NCBI GenBank assembly: GCA_028736075.1 | Contig: CP117875.1 | Span: 2,790,001-2,854,000, forward strand | From: Chryseobacterium sp. KACC 21268 | Lineage (GTDB): Bacteria; Bacteroidota; Bacteroidia; Flavobacteriales; Weeksellaceae | Direction of reading: 5' to 3' | DNA length: 64,000 nucleotides | Part shown: positions 51,435-61,501 of the stretch, piece after piece | Layout: each line of letters begins with the position of its first letter | Position numbering within the stretch: the stretch's first letter is position 1 | The notes under the pieces: model-generated | Seen by the model: only the letters and a program-made list of their open reading frames with translations | The model's database searches: none | Told to the model about the DNA's origin: nothing | Made by a program: the position numbers and the translations under genes

Positions 51435-53471
51435 TTAATTATGATGCCACATATTGAGTTTGATTTTCTTTAAATCTTCCAATTCGTGAACTGGTTTTTC
51501 AATATAACTTGGAATCGGTTGTTTAGAAAATGTCTGGAAGTAAAGCAGACACGCATCTTTCCACCAAACCGCATCTTCTGCCTGAATTTTCAATTTTGAT
51601 TGTACAGATTTGAATCGCTCTTCGTCAACCAAAGTCTGCAATTTGTCCCAGGTTTCCTGATAGTTTCGAACACCTTTTACGCCAGTATCATATTTTAGAC
51701 AAAGTTCTTCCCAAAGGGTTTTGCCATCCCTCATTTTGTAATTCCAAGGCACGTGATGGAACCAGAGAATCAGATTTTCGGGTGTTGTTTTAATATTACC
51801 ATAAGTTTGATCTAATGGCGGGAAATAGAGCGAAACAGCATTACTTCCGGTCTTTGTCCTGTCGAATCCTAAGCCGTTTGTATCTGCCTTGTGGTAGTAA
51901 ACCGGCGACCAGTCTGGTCTTCCGTTTTTATAATCTCCCCAAGGCTCTGGACCATAGTGGTGTCCCGAAGCAAAAATGTGGTGAAGTCCCAAAGGCATCA
52001 TATAATCAACCGCCGTTTCTCTTGAGGAAAGCATGATTTCTTTGACCGGTTTTACGAAAGACTGATTATCGGTAAAAGTCATTTTAAGCCATTCGTCTGC
52101 AATCTGCTCCGAAGACAAATCGTGATTCCAAGCCAATCTTCCGAATGCATACCAATTTGCCTGGGCAAAATGATGACCTGTCCAGTTCGCATCTTCACCA
52201 ATGTTGGCTACTGCGGAAATCGCTGTGATTTTATTTTTCATTAATGTTCCGTCTGTGATCTTTGCGATTGTAGAACCTTTGCCATAAGCATAAGTATCAC
52301 TATCCAAATTTTCTTTGAATAATGGAGCCAGGAAAACCAAATGATTTGAGAATCCTAAATATTCCTGTGTGATCTGAAACTCTACCATTTCCGGTGTTTT
52401 CTTCAAAGCACCAAATAATGGATTAAAAGCTTCTCTCGGCTGGAAATCAATTGGTCCATTTTTAATTTGAATAATGACATTATCTTTGAATTTTCCATCC
52501 AATGGTACAAACTCAAGATACGCCTGTTTTGCGCGGTCTTCGTTGCTCGGACTGTAGACAAATGCGCGCCACATTACAATTCCGTTATATGGTTTCAGAG
52601 CATCCGCCATCATATTGGCACCATCCGCGTGAGTTCTTCCGTAATCCTGCGGTCCAGGCTGACCTTCGGAATTGGCTTTCACTAAAAATCCGCCAAAGTC
52701 AGGAATTAATTTATAAATCTCTGAAGCTTTTGACTTCCACCAGTTTTGTACATTTATATTTAGTGGATCAGAATTTTCTAAGCCATCCAGGACTTTTGGT
52801 GACGAGAAATTGACCGACAGATAAACCTTAATCCCATAAGGTCTGAAAATATCAGCCAGAATTTTCACTTTCTCCAAGTAATCTTTTCTGAGCATATTTG
52901 GAGATGCATTGACGTTGTTCAGAACTACAGAATTAATTCCGATTGAGGCATTGGCTCTTGCATATTCTTTGTAACGGGTCGAAATTTTATTCGGCAAATC
53001 TTCCCATTTCCATAAGGAATGTCCTGCGTAACCGCGCTCGATTGTTCCATCCAGATTATCCCAATGGTTTAGGATTCTGACATCATAAGAAGGTTTTTCT
53101 GTGAGATTGAGTTTTTCCAGATTTGCTTTGGTTTCCTGTAGGCGAAGAAGGTGATAAACACCGTACAACAATCCGATTTCTTTACTTGCTGAAATAGTAA
53201 TTTTATTTGCTGAAGATTTGATTGTGTAACCGTCTTTCAGATCCTTCAAAGCTTTATCTGTTCTTAATTCTACAGCCTGTCCCTGCCAGAAACTGATTAA
53301 TTCATTTTTAGCAATTTCAACTGTCGGATTTTTTCCTTTTGAAATGATTTTGTCTGCAGAAATCCCGTTTTTGATATTCGGGAAACGCAGCCATAATTTG
53401 CTGCCATCGTCTGCGAAAATCATTAATGGAAATAATAAAAATAAAAGGATGTAAGCTCGGAAATTTTGCAT
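51435..53471 (-). CDS. Alpha-glucuronidase, glycoside hydrolase family 67
   Basis: A 678-residue protein with a signal peptide (about 1-20, ending MIFADD). The N-terminal beta domain is followed by the TIM barrel with VKANSEGQPGPQDYGRTHAD, the family 67 catalytic-acid region, and an extended C-terminal helical domain (HHVPWNYKMRDGKTLWEELC). Family 67 enzymes remove 4-O-methylglucuronic acid from the non-reducing end of xylo-oligosaccharides. It is probably periplasmic. In this locus it complements the GH115 enzyme, which acts on internal decorations. Confidence 0.93.
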   Translation of the reverse strand: MQNFRAYILLFLLFPLMIFADDGSKLWLRFPNIKNGISADKIISKGKNPTVEIAKNELISFWQGQAVELRTDKALKDLKDGYTIKSSANKITISASKEIGLLYGVYHLLRLQETKANLEKLNLTEKPSYDVRILNHWDNLDGTIERGYAGHSLWKWEDLPNKISTRYKEYARANASIGINSVVLNNVNASPNMLRKDYLEKVKILADIFRPYGIKVYLSVNFSSPKVLDGLENSDPLNINVQNWWKSKASEIYKLIPDFGGFLVKANSEGQPGPQDYGRTHADGANMMADALKPYNGIVMWRAFVYSPSNEDRAKQAYLEFVPLDGKFKDNVIIQIKNGPIDFQPREAFNPLFGALKKTPEMVEFQITQEYLGFSNHLVFLAPLFKENLDSDTYAYGKGSTIAKITDGTLMKNKITAISAVANIGEDANWTGHHFAQANWYAFGRLAWNHDLSSEQIADEWLKMTFTDNQSFVKPVKEIMLSSRETAVDYMMPLGLHHIFASGHHYGPEPWGDYKNGRPDWSPVYYHKADTNGLGFDRTKTGSNAVSLYFPPLDQTYGNIKTTPENLILWFHHVPWNYKMRDGKTLWEELCLKYDTGVKGVRNYQETWDKLQTLVDEERFKSVQSKLKIQAEDAVWWKDACLLYFQTFSKQPIPSYIEKPVHELEDLKKIKLNMWHHN

Positions 53472-53555
53472 TTGGAGATTTTTCAGATTGTAATTATAAC
53501 CGTCATCTTCTAACAGTTATCGGTATTGAAACCTATGGGTTGGGCAAAGGTTAAT

Positions 53556-54521
53556 TTAATCTAATCCTTCGATGGTTTTGAAAGTGCCATCCTCATTATA
53601 TTCTAATTCAACCACTTTCATACTTCTGAGCCAGGTTTTGCCTTCACTCGGTACAGAATCGTGGAAGAACAGATACCATTTCCCTTTGAATTCTGCGATG
53701 CTGTGATGCGTGGTCCAGCCAACAACCGGCGTCAGAATCACACCTTGATAGGTGAATGGTCCGTACGGATTTTCACCAATAGCATAACATAAAAGATGAG
53801 AATCTCCTGTGGAATATGAAAAGTAATATTTGCCGTTGTACTTGTGCGTCCAAGATGCTTCGAAGAATCTGTGAGGATTGCCGTGAAGTAATTCGTCTCC
53901 GTTTTTATCTAAAATCAATAAGTCTTTTGGTTCTTCGGCAAACTCCAGCATATCATCACTCAACAAAGCCACTTTTGACGGAATTGCCGGCTCTTCTTCA
54001 TTTGGAATTGCGGCAGATTCCAAAGCTTTGTTGTTTCTGTAACGCTGCAATTGTCCGCCCCAGATACCTCCGAAATACATATAATGTTTGCCTTCATCCT
54101 CGAAAATACAGGGATCGATGCTGTAGCTTCCCAATATCGGATGTTTCTCGGGAACGAAAGGGCCATAAGGTTTGTCGCTCACCGCAACTCCGATTCTGAA
54201 AATGTCATTTTTATCTTTCAAAGGAAAATACATATAATATTTACCGTCTTTGAAAGCCACATCGCAATCCCAAAGCTGACGACCAGACCAAGGAATATCT
54301 TTCACAGAAAGTACAACGCCGTGATCTGTCACCTCACCATTCTCAACATCATCCAGAGAAAAAACATGGTAATCATTCATATCGAAATGGTCGCCATTGT
54401 CGTTCTCCTCTATTCCACTTTCGCGGTCGTGGGATGGATAAATATAGATTTTACCTTCGAAAACGTGAACAGAAGGATCTGCCATATAATCTTTCGGGAA
54501 AAGGTATTTTGCTTTGTTCAT
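53556..54521 (-). CDS. Glycoside hydrolase family 43 (xylosidase/arabinofuranosidase type)
   Basis: A 321-residue single-domain five-bladed propeller. The catalytic set is visible: base D15 in YMADPSVHVF, pKa modulator D136 in SIDPCIF and acid E221 in FFEASW. There is no signal peptide, so it is probably cytoplasmic and would act on oligosaccharides taken up by the symporter. Beta-xylosidase or alpha-arabinofuranosidase activity cannot be told apart by eye. It is 84 bases upstream of the GH67 gene and 50 bases downstream of GH10. Confidence 0.9.
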   Translation of the reverse strand: MNKAKYLFPKDYMADPSVHVFEGKIYIYPSHDRESGIEENDNGDHFDMNDYHVFSLDDVENGEVTDHGVVLSVKDIPWSGRQLWDCDVAFKDGKYYMYFPLKDKNDIFRIGVAVSDKPYGPFVPEKHPILGSYSIDPCIFEDEGKHYMYFGGIWGGQLQRYRNNKALESAAIPNEEEPAIPSKVALLSDDMLEFAEEPKDLLILDKNGDELLHGNPHRFFEASWTHKYNGKYYFSYSTGDSHLLCYAIGENPYGPFTYQGVILTPVVGWTTHHSIAEFKGKWYLFFHDSVPSEGKTWLRSMKVVELEYNEDGTFKTIEGLD

Positions 54522-54571
54522 TTTTTATTTAGATTTTTAGATGAGAGACTGATAGATAATATAGCTTAAAA

Positions 54572-55696
54572 TTATTTTTTCTCAGCGAGTTTGATGATTT
54601 TTTCGACGACTGGTTTTGCATTGCAGTTTCGGTCAAAGAATAAAGGATAATCGGTGCGGCCTTTAACCGGGAAATCGTTTTTCCAGGACTGGGAATCTGT
54701 GACGCCCCACAATGTCACTCTTCTGATTTTGTCTTTGTGTTTCAGGAACAGGCTGAAGAAATCGGCGTATCTATTTTCCCACTTCTCCTCCACATCTCTT
54801 GGAAGTCCATTGACGTAAGGATTAATTTCTTTATTGTATGCAAAAGTATCGGCGATGTTGGCTCCAGACTGACCTTTCGGAACCGGTAACGCGCTGATGT
54901 CCAACTCTGTGATATTTATTTTGACGCCAGATGCGGCATATTTTATAATGGCATTTTCATATTCAGCCATTGTGGGACTGTTCATTTCCACGTGAGCCTG
55001 CATTCCGACGCCGTCTATTCTGATGCCTTTGGATTTTATATTCTTAACCATTTTTACGATGGTTTCTATCTTTTTTGGATACCATTCGTTGTAATCATTG
55101 TAGTATAATTCTGCATTTGGATCCGCTTCCTGAGCATATTTGAACGCTAATGGAATAAATTCTTCGCCGAGAATTTCGTAGAATTTTGATTTACGGTAAG
55201 AACCATCTTCCATAATCGCTTCATTTACCACATCCCAACCTTTTACTTTTCCTTTATACCGGGAAACGATGGTTTGGATATGAGATTTCATTCGTTGCTT
55301 CAAAACTTCGGGAGAGACATCTTTTCCATTCTCATCCACAAAAAACCAGCTTGCCAATTGTGAATGCCAGATCAAAGTGTGACCAATGGTAAACATATTA
55401 TATTTTTCTCCAAGCGCTACGAATCTGTCTGCGTCATCAAAGAAAAACTGTCCTTCTTTCGGTTGTAGATACATAGACTTCATACAGTTTTCCGCCACTA
55501 TGGAACTGAATTGATTTTTAACAACATCGACAGAACTTTTGTCGTCCTCATAAATCTGTGAAAGACCCAATGCCGCACCGATAAAAAAATCATCTTTGTA
55601 CGCTGATTTGAGTGTTGAGGCCGTTTGTTTTTGGGCGAAAACACTATTTGAAATAGTTATGGCCGCAAAGCTTAAGGAAATGATTACCTGTTTCAT
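54572..55696 (-). CDS. Endo-1,4-beta-xylanase, glycoside hydrolase family 10
   Basis: A 374-residue protein with a signal peptide (about 1-21, ending SVFAQ). The barrel carries all family 10 marks: acid/base E159 in GWDVVNEA, nucleophile E264 in NITELDIS, HTLIWHSQLASWF and GVGMQAHVE. It cleaves the xylan backbone at internal bonds. It has no carbohydrate-binding module and no type IX secretion domain, so it may work on polymers that have passed the outer membrane, or at the surface through another route. Confidence 0.96.
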   Translation of the reverse strand: MKQVIISLSFAAITISNSVFAQKQTASTLKSAYKDDFFIGAALGLSQIYEDDKSSVDVVKNQFSSIVAENCMKSMYLQPKEGQFFFDDADRFVALGEKYNMFTIGHTLIWHSQLASWFFVDENGKDVSPEVLKQRMKSHIQTIVSRYKGKVKGWDVVNEAIMEDGSYRKSKFYEILGEEFIPLAFKYAQEADPNAELYYNDYNEWYPKKIETIVKMVKNIKSKGIRIDGVGMQAHVEMNSPTMAEYENAIIKYAASGVKINITELDISALPVPKGQSGANIADTFAYNKEINPYVNGLPRDVEEKWENRYADFFSLFLKHKDKIRRVTLWGVTDSQSWKNDFPVKGRTDYPLFFDRNCNAKPVVEKIIKLAEKK

Positions 55697-55784
55697 ATGT
55701 AAATTTTATTTTTTAATTGTCACATTCGCTCACCCCTTTTACTTATTAGCTTTTGAAAGTAATGGGCGATTCCACATGATTCAA

Positions 55785-57233
55785 TTATTTTTTTCTTCTT
55801 TCTGCTAAATCGTGTTCGATCTGCACTTCTAATTTTTTATCGATTTTATAAAAGAAAAGCAATCCACAAGCAAGGAAAAATGGGATCGACGGGAAAATAC
55901 TGACGAGCATTTTTGCTCCTGCTGAAACCGTTTCCGGCTGAATGACATCTTGAGTTCCTTCTGTAGAAATGTAACCGTACTTACCAATAATCAAAGCGAC
56001 CAGTGAGCTTCCGATGCTCAAGCCGACTTTCAGTCCAACCATCATTGCAGAGAAGATTATGGCTGTTGCTCTCCGGTTGTTTTTCCATTCAGAATAATCG
56101 GCTACATCAGCAATCATTGCCCACAAAAGCGGCGTTCCGATACCGTAGAAGAAACCGTGCAAAACCTGAGATAAAAACATCATCCCAACAGCTTTCGGCG
56201 GATAAAAAATGAACACGAAAACAAATACAGTTGCGATGAATAATGACGTCATAAAAACATCACGCTTCCCGAATCTGTCAGCAAATCTTTTTGAGAAAGT
56301 AATTCCTACAATCATCATAATGATTCCGCCTGCATTGAACAATCCAAAACCTGCCGATCTTGGATCTTCTCCAAAGAAATTCATCCCGATAGAATTGAAA
56401 AATGAAGTGATTGGAGAAATAAAATTTGCCAGTGCCGTTTCATCAACATAATTATTAAAATAATAAACATAAGAACCACCTTTCATTGCCAAAGTGATAA
56501 AAATCAAAGTTGTAACACACAAGGTGATGACCCAAGGCTTATTTTGAAACAAGTCTTTGAGGTCGGCTTTCAAACTGGATTCCTGTTCTGGTTTTGGAAT
56601 GACTCTTTCCTTCGTCGTGAAAAATGTGATCAGCAACATCACAGATCCGATGATTGCCAGCCAGGTCATTACGCTTTCAATCCCGACAGCTTTGTCGCCG
56701 TTTCCTGCAGAAAAAATAATCGGCAGCATAAAAACCTGTACGAAAAACTGAGCAAACATCACCGCCACAAAACGATAAGATGAAATGCTGTTTCGCTCCT
56801 TCATATCTCCCGTAATAACGCCGCTCAGAGCTGAATACGGTAAATTATTAGCCGAATAAAGCAACAGTAATAAAGTGTAAGTGGCCGCTGCATAAATCAT
56901 TTTTCCTTTGTAAGAAAAATCCGGCGTGCTAAAAGCAAACAACGCTGCAACACCCAACGGAATTGCTGTAAACAAAATCCACGGACGGAACTTCCCATAT
57001 TTGGTCCTAGTTCGGTCTGCCAAAGCGCCAATGACCGGATTGAATCCAAAACCAGCAATCAAACCGACTACGAGTGTAATGACAGAAGCGTCTTCCGCCT
57101 TCAGTCCGTAGATATCGGTGTAGAAGTAGGCCAGATAAGTTACCAAAGTCTGAAAAACCAGATTTGCAGCCAGATCGCCAAGACTGTAGCCAACTTTTTC
57201 TATTACTGATATTTTTTGTGCGTTGTTGTCCAT
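55785..57233 (-). CDS. GPH/MelB-family sugar symporter (XynP-like)
   Basis: A 482-residue membrane protein with about 12 hydrophobic helices. It opens with the glycoside-pentoside-hexuronide signature: KVGYSLGDLAANLVFQTL and, further on, GALADRTRTKYGKFRPWIL, where the D and R residues of the cytoplasmic loop are typical of MelB. The second half has WAMIADVADYSEWKNNRRA, a further family mark. These carriers import sugars or oligosaccharides with protons or sodium. Context suggests xylose or xylo-oligosaccharides. It lies 88 bases upstream of GH10 and 33 bases downstream of the esterase. Confidence 0.92.
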   Translation of the reverse strand: MDNNAQKISVIEKVGYSLGDLAANLVFQTLVTYLAYFYTDIYGLKAEDASVITLVVGLIAGFGFNPVIGALADRTRTKYGKFRPWILFTAIPLGVAALFAFSTPDFSYKGKMIYAAATYTLLLLLYSANNLPYSALSGVITGDMKERNSISSYRFVAVMFAQFFVQVFMLPIIFSAGNGDKAVGIESVMTWLAIIGSVMLLITFFTTKERVIPKPEQESSLKADLKDLFQNKPWVITLCVTTLIFITLAMKGGSYVYYFNNYVDETALANFISPITSFFNSIGMNFFGEDPRSAGFGLFNAGGIIMMIVGITFSKRFADRFGKRDVFMTSLFIATVFVFVFIFYPPKAVGMMFLSQVLHGFFYGIGTPLLWAMIADVADYSEWKNNRRATAIIFSAMMVGLKVGLSIGSSLVALIIGKYGYISTEGTQDVIQPETVSAGAKMLVSIFPSIPFFLACGLLFFYKIDKKLEVQIEHDLAERRKK

Positions 57234-57266
57234 TTTTGAAATGATTAATTCTATTAAATTAAATTT

Positions 57267-59180
57267 TTATTCTGTGGTGAAGGGCGATGCAGGAAGGCCG
57301 CTTTTGTTTCTGAGGTTTCCCTCGGGATTGTCTGCCCAGTTGTATCTCACCGCAATCGGATTTTGGATTTGATCGTTCCAGACAATGATTTTATTTCCTT
57401 CGATTCTGGCATCTGCCCATTTGTAAATTCCGGTTTTATCTTTGACTGCAAAGCCTTTTAATTCCTGAATTTGCATAAAATCATCCATTCCTTTTTTGAA
57501 TGAAAGTATGATTTTGTTGCCATCAATTTTCATTGATTGATAAACAGGACCATCTGCAATGACATTCTTTTTATCAGCGATTTTTAAAGCCTGCAAAGCG
57601 AGTCTGTCGCCAACTGTTTTTTTGTTTAATGGATGAATGTCATTCCACTCGCCAATATCTGTGATGACGGCCAATCCCGTATTTGGAACTTTCAAAGAAA
57701 CCTGACGTTGTTGATTTCTAAGTTCTGCCCAATTGCTTTCAACAGGTTGTTTTTTAGCTTCCATAAAATTGGCGAGCTGAACAATTAAAAATGGTAAATC
57801 CTGCTTCCATTTCGTTCGCCAATCTGAAATCATCGTGGTCAAAAGATCGCCGTACTCCTTCGGTTTTTTGGTGTTGCTTTCTCCCTGATACCAGAGGAAA
57901 CCTTTAATAATATAATTTATCAAAGGATTGATCATCGCGTTGTAAAGTCCTGTCGGTTTCCAGCGGATGAAGGTTTGTCCCGGAGCCATTTTCTCCATTT
58001 TGGTTCCGATTTTATATTTCCATTCACCTTCTAACGATATTTTTTGACCATCAATTTCCAGATAGTATGGTTTGTCTGCGATGAATTCTCCTTTCCCGCT
58101 TCCATTGATCACTCTGACGGTGATGATATTTTTTCCTTCTTTCAGAACACCAGCTGGAATGTCGTACCATCTTGGCGGATATTCATAAGTTACATTGCCG
58201 ACTTTCACTCCATTAATGTAAGTTTCATCGGCATCTTTGATTCTTCCAAGATTCAGAAATGCAGCTTTTCCAGTCTGATTTTTGGTTAAATTAATTTCTT
58301 TCCTGAACCAAACTGAACCGTCAAAAGATCCTTCTTTGTCTTCCCAAGATCCTGGAATTTTCATTGTTTTCCAGTCAGAATCATTGAGTGAAACATCTTT
58401 CCAGTTCTGATTTAATCCAATATCGCTTTGATCTAATTCTGAATACCAGGCTTTGCTCAATGTTTGTTCGTTAGATTCCGTTGATTTTATTAGATCATCA
58501 TTTTTCCATTTTTCTGCTTCCTCAAGAGATTCAGGATATTTTTTCAGAGAATTGGTGTCCATCCAGGCTTGGATTGGTGAACCGCCTAAACTCGCGTTGA
58601 TAATTCCAATTGCTACTTTATTTTTGAGATTTAATTCCTTGGCGAAAAAATAGGCAACCGCAGAAAAATTGACGATTGTTTGCTGACTGGCACTTTCCCA
58701 TTTTCCAGTTTCAAAGTCATTCTCTGGAGCTTTGAAGTTATATTTTTGAGGAACCGTGAAAAATCTAATGTTTGGATTGTTGGCATTTTTAATTTCATCT
58801 TCATAAAGCGGTTTCACTCTTCGCATCGGAAGTTCCATATTAGATTGCCCTGATGCTAGCCAGACATCGCCAATCATAATGTCTTTCAAAGTGATTTCAT
58901 TAATGGTCATAAAATAGGGACCACCGGCTTTAATTTTTGGTAAGCTGATTTTCCAATCGCCATTTTCATTTGAAATGGCAGCATATTTTTTGTTCAGAAA
59001 TGTGACCTTTATTTTTTCATTCGGATCTGCTTTTCCCCAGATTTTGATTTTCTGGTCTCTCTGCAAAACCATTCCGTCCGACACCAAAGCCGGAAATTTC
59101 ACTTTTGCAAAAAGAAAATTTCCTGCGAAAAGTAAAATGCCAAAAAGTAAAATAGATCTGAATATTCTAATATTTTTCAT
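57267..59180 (-). CDS. Sialate O-acetylesterase-type (acetylxylan) esterase
   Basis: A 637-residue protein with a signal peptide (about 1-25). It opens VKFPALVSDGMVLQRDQKIK, the usual start of bacterial SiaE proteins, and has the SGNH nucleophile in ASGQSNMEL (S113) and the C-terminal catalytic block ITDIGEWNDIHPLNK. A galactose-binding-like jelly-roll (about 270-370) interrupts the SGNH domain. Acetyl esters on xylan are the likely target here, because the gene lies inside a xylan locus with no sialic acid genes. It is 8 bases after the GH35 gene. Confidence 0.88.
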   Translation of the reverse strand: MKNIRIFRSILLFGILLFAGNFLFAKVKFPALVSDGMVLQRDQKIKIWGKADPNEKIKVTFLNKKYAAISNENGDWKISLPKIKAGGPYFMTINEITLKDIMIGDVWLASGQSNMELPMRRVKPLYEDEIKNANNPNIRFFTVPQKYNFKAPENDFETGKWESASQQTIVNFSAVAYFFAKELNLKNKVAIGIINASLGGSPIQAWMDTNSLKKYPESLEEAEKWKNDDLIKSTESNEQTLSKAWYSELDQSDIGLNQNWKDVSLNDSDWKTMKIPGSWEDKEGSFDGSVWFRKEINLTKNQTGKAAFLNLGRIKDADETYINGVKVGNVTYEYPPRWYDIPAGVLKEGKNIITVRVINGSGKGEFIADKPYYLEIDGQKISLEGEWKYKIGTKMEKMAPGQTFIRWKPTGLYNAMINPLINYIIKGFLWYQGESNTKKPKEYGDLLTTMISDWRTKWKQDLPFLIVQLANFMEAKKQPVESNWAELRNQQRQVSLKVPNTGLAVITDIGEWNDIHPLNKKTVGDRLALQALKIADKKNVIADGPVYQSMKIDGNKIILSFKKGMDDFMQIQELKGFAVKDKTGIYKWADARIEGNKIIVWNDQIQNPIAVRYNWADNPEGNLRNKSGLPASPFTTE

Positions 59181-59188
59181 TCCGAATA

Positions 59189-60895
59189 TTATTTATACTC
59201 ATAAAGTTTAACATGCAGAATCTGGAAGTCATCCACTCCAATTCTGACGTGTCTGCCTTGGTGAGTCTGGTCGCCATTGAGTCTTCTGATGAAAACAAAT
59301 TTTCCATTTTCATCCAAACCAATTTCGTCTACAGGTCCAATGCCTGCCCGCGAACCGCCGTTCCAGACCGATTGCGTTTTTTCTTTTCCGCCTTGTGCTG
59401 CAAAACCATCTTCGCCCAAATCTTTTGCCTGGATTACTTTTTTCTCGCTTTCTTTCTCGAATTCTACTACGATTCCGCTTCCTGCAACGATGTATTCGTC
59501 TTTGGCAATTCTCAGAATCAATCCACCGCCTTCCGGCCAAGTACTTCCGTCTTTGGAACGTGGATCCCAAGGCAATGAGAAATAATGTCTCGCTGTTATT
59601 TTAAGATCATCATAATTAATGATTCGCTCCGTACTTTTCTGATCGAACAATAATCCTTTTGACGCGCCTTGCCCCTGATACTTTGTCAGCAAAGGCATCA
59701 ATTGTTTTAATTTGGAATAGGCATCTGCCAACCTTTTGCCTCCAGCTTCCGAATTATTTTCGATTGAGAAAGGACTGTAACCAATAGCATCGTGTTCTCC
59801 GAAAGCATAAAAAGCCTGAACGCCATTGTTCTGCGTCATTTTGATTTCCGGAACAAATAACGGATTGTTATGAAGTCTGTACTTTGCTGACCAAGAAACG
59901 AAATCTCCATCGTACAAATCCGGAGCAAGAATATCGATGCTTGGTGCAGATGCGTGCCAAATATCAATCAAATGTGCCAATGGTCCGCCCGCAGGATATT
60001 CTCCAGGTTGACGGTTTCTGCTGTTCATCGCAGCGTTGATGTACAAAGGTAGATTATGAATCGAGTGCGATGTCTTTGCCAATTTCTCAACATAAAGTCC
60101 GTAAGAATACGCGGTGAAAAGTTCATCTGTGTACAAATCTGCACCGAAAATTTCCTGCCAGTTTCCTTTGGTTTTGAAACCCGATTTACCCCATTTTTCT
60201 GATAATGAAGGATGCAGGTCTTTTTTATTTTTAACCAAGAATTTTATTAATGTTTCAGGAACCTGCGCATTGAAAATGGCATTGGCTTCTTTGGAATAAT
60301 CTCGCGCGCCTTCCAGCATTCCGATCTCATTTTCCACCTGAATCATAATGACTGTTTTTTCTTTGTCAGTCGCTGCAATATGTTTGACTAATTCTCCAAA
60401 AATCTTGTTGTCCGCTTTCAAAACATTATCGGAAAATGAACTTGCAATTTCCAGCGGTTTTCCAGCTTTAGAATATGCTCTCGGATACTTTTTGTAATCC
60501 TGTTTGAACCAAAGTGGCGCATAGCAGGACATCGAATTTTTGTACGAACCAAACCAAAGGAAAACTACTTTGAGGTTATTTTTCTTAGCTTCATCAATTG
60601 ACTTATCAATCAAACTGAAATCATATTTCCCTTCCTCCGGCTCTATCAGATCCCAATAAGCCGGAACCAAAACTGTATTAAGTCCCATTTTCTGAAGCTT
60701 AGGAAAATCTCTTTCAATATCCTGAAAAGATGAAGCTGATGAATTGCCTAATTCTCCGCCCAAGATCAGGAATGGTTTTTTGTCCACCATCAATTGGGTT
60801 GCTGTTCCTTTTTTCTGCAGATAAGGAATTTCCTGTGCCTTAAGAAAAAATGAAGCTGCAATACTAAAAAGAATAAAGCTCTTATTGAAATTCAT
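59189..60895 (-). CDS. GH35 beta-galactosidase-like enzyme with DUF5597 domain
   Basis: A 568-residue protein with a signal peptide (about 1-20, ending FFLKAQ). The barrel has the catalytic acid E190 in QVENEIGM and nucleophile E350 in VPEIKM. The C-terminal domain (about 400-560) matches the DUF5597 part found in family 35 enzymes of Bacteroidota. It would remove terminal beta-galactose or a related sugar; side chains of some hemicelluloses carry such residues. It is the first gene after a 606-base gap and probably starts a new transcript that continues through 48918. Confidence 0.88.
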   Translation of the reverse strand: MNFNKSFILFSIAASFFLKAQEIPYLQKKGTATQLMVDKKPFLILGGELGNSSASSFQDIERDFPKLQKMGLNTVLVPAYWDLIEPEEGKYDFSLIDKSIDEAKKNNLKVVFLWFGSYKNSMSCYAPLWFKQDYKKYPRAYSKAGKPLEIASSFSDNVLKADNKIFGELVKHIAATDKEKTVIMIQVENEIGMLEGARDYSKEANAIFNAQVPETLIKFLVKNKKDLHPSLSEKWGKSGFKTKGNWQEIFGADLYTDELFTAYSYGLYVEKLAKTSHSIHNLPLYINAAMNSRNRQPGEYPAGGPLAHLIDIWHASAPSIDILAPDLYDGDFVSWSAKYRLHNNPLFVPEIKMTQNNGVQAFYAFGEHDAIGYSPFSIENNSEAGGKRLADAYSKLKQLMPLLTKYQGQGASKGLLFDQKSTERIINYDDLKITARHYFSLPWDPRSKDGSTWPEGGGLILRIAKDEYIVAGSGIVVEFEKESEKKVIQAKDLGEDGFAAQGGKEKTQSVWNGGSRAGIGPVDEIGLDENGKFVFIRRLNGDQTHQGRHVRIGVDDFQILHVKLYEYK

Positions 60896-61501
60896 ACGAG
60901 AGTTTTTTGAAAGTTTCTTAATCTTGATTTTATAAATTAATGATCTTATTTCTCCTGCTTCAATTAGTGAAAAATTGATAATTCCTCTCTTCGTTATTAA
61001 TAAGTCGTAATTCTACATTTCTAAAAATAAAAGAAAGTATCTACATACAAAACATTTTCGCGTCAACATTAGATTTAATGCACTAAAACGAGATTCAAGA
61101 CCTCCTAAAATTATACAATTACTGCACTGACTTATCATAAAAAATAAGATTACAAAAACACAGTAAAACTTACCGTATCCATCGGAATTCTTTATCTGCA
61201 AATACATTAAAAGGAAATGCATATTTTTCAAAATTTTTATTTTGCTTGGCTTATCGTATTTTAAAAGATATCCCTTTGAAGAACTTTTTATGAAAAGGCT
61301 AATGATTCGACTGCAAACTTTAACACAATTTTAACATTCGGTTCATATAAATTTAATGTGATTCTTTACAAAAAGTAATGTTTATTAAAAAGATTAATAA
61401 CTAAAATTTGGGTCAAAAAATGCTTTCCACGTCATCTGCCCGAAATATCAAATCAAAATCACTAGAAATACAATTAAGTATTGAGAATAATAGTTTAAAG
61501 T
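60896..61501. other. 606-base intergenic region ahead of the GH35 gene
   Basis: Very AT-rich, with no gene that I can support. A 72-codon frame at 61013-61231 on the minus strand has poor codon character. A near-consensus -7 box, CAAACTTTA on the plus strand (61314-61322, TAAAGTTTG on the minus), has one base too many. The promoter and activator site of the GH35-to-transketolase operon are expected here. Confidence 0.5.

Noticed and set aside
61013-61231. 72-codon open frame on the minus strand in the gap before the GH35 gene
   Set aside because: The product is rich in Cys, Phe and Leu with no signal peptide or domain, the frame has non-coding codon character and there is no promoter box. 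AT-rich gaps give such frames by chance.
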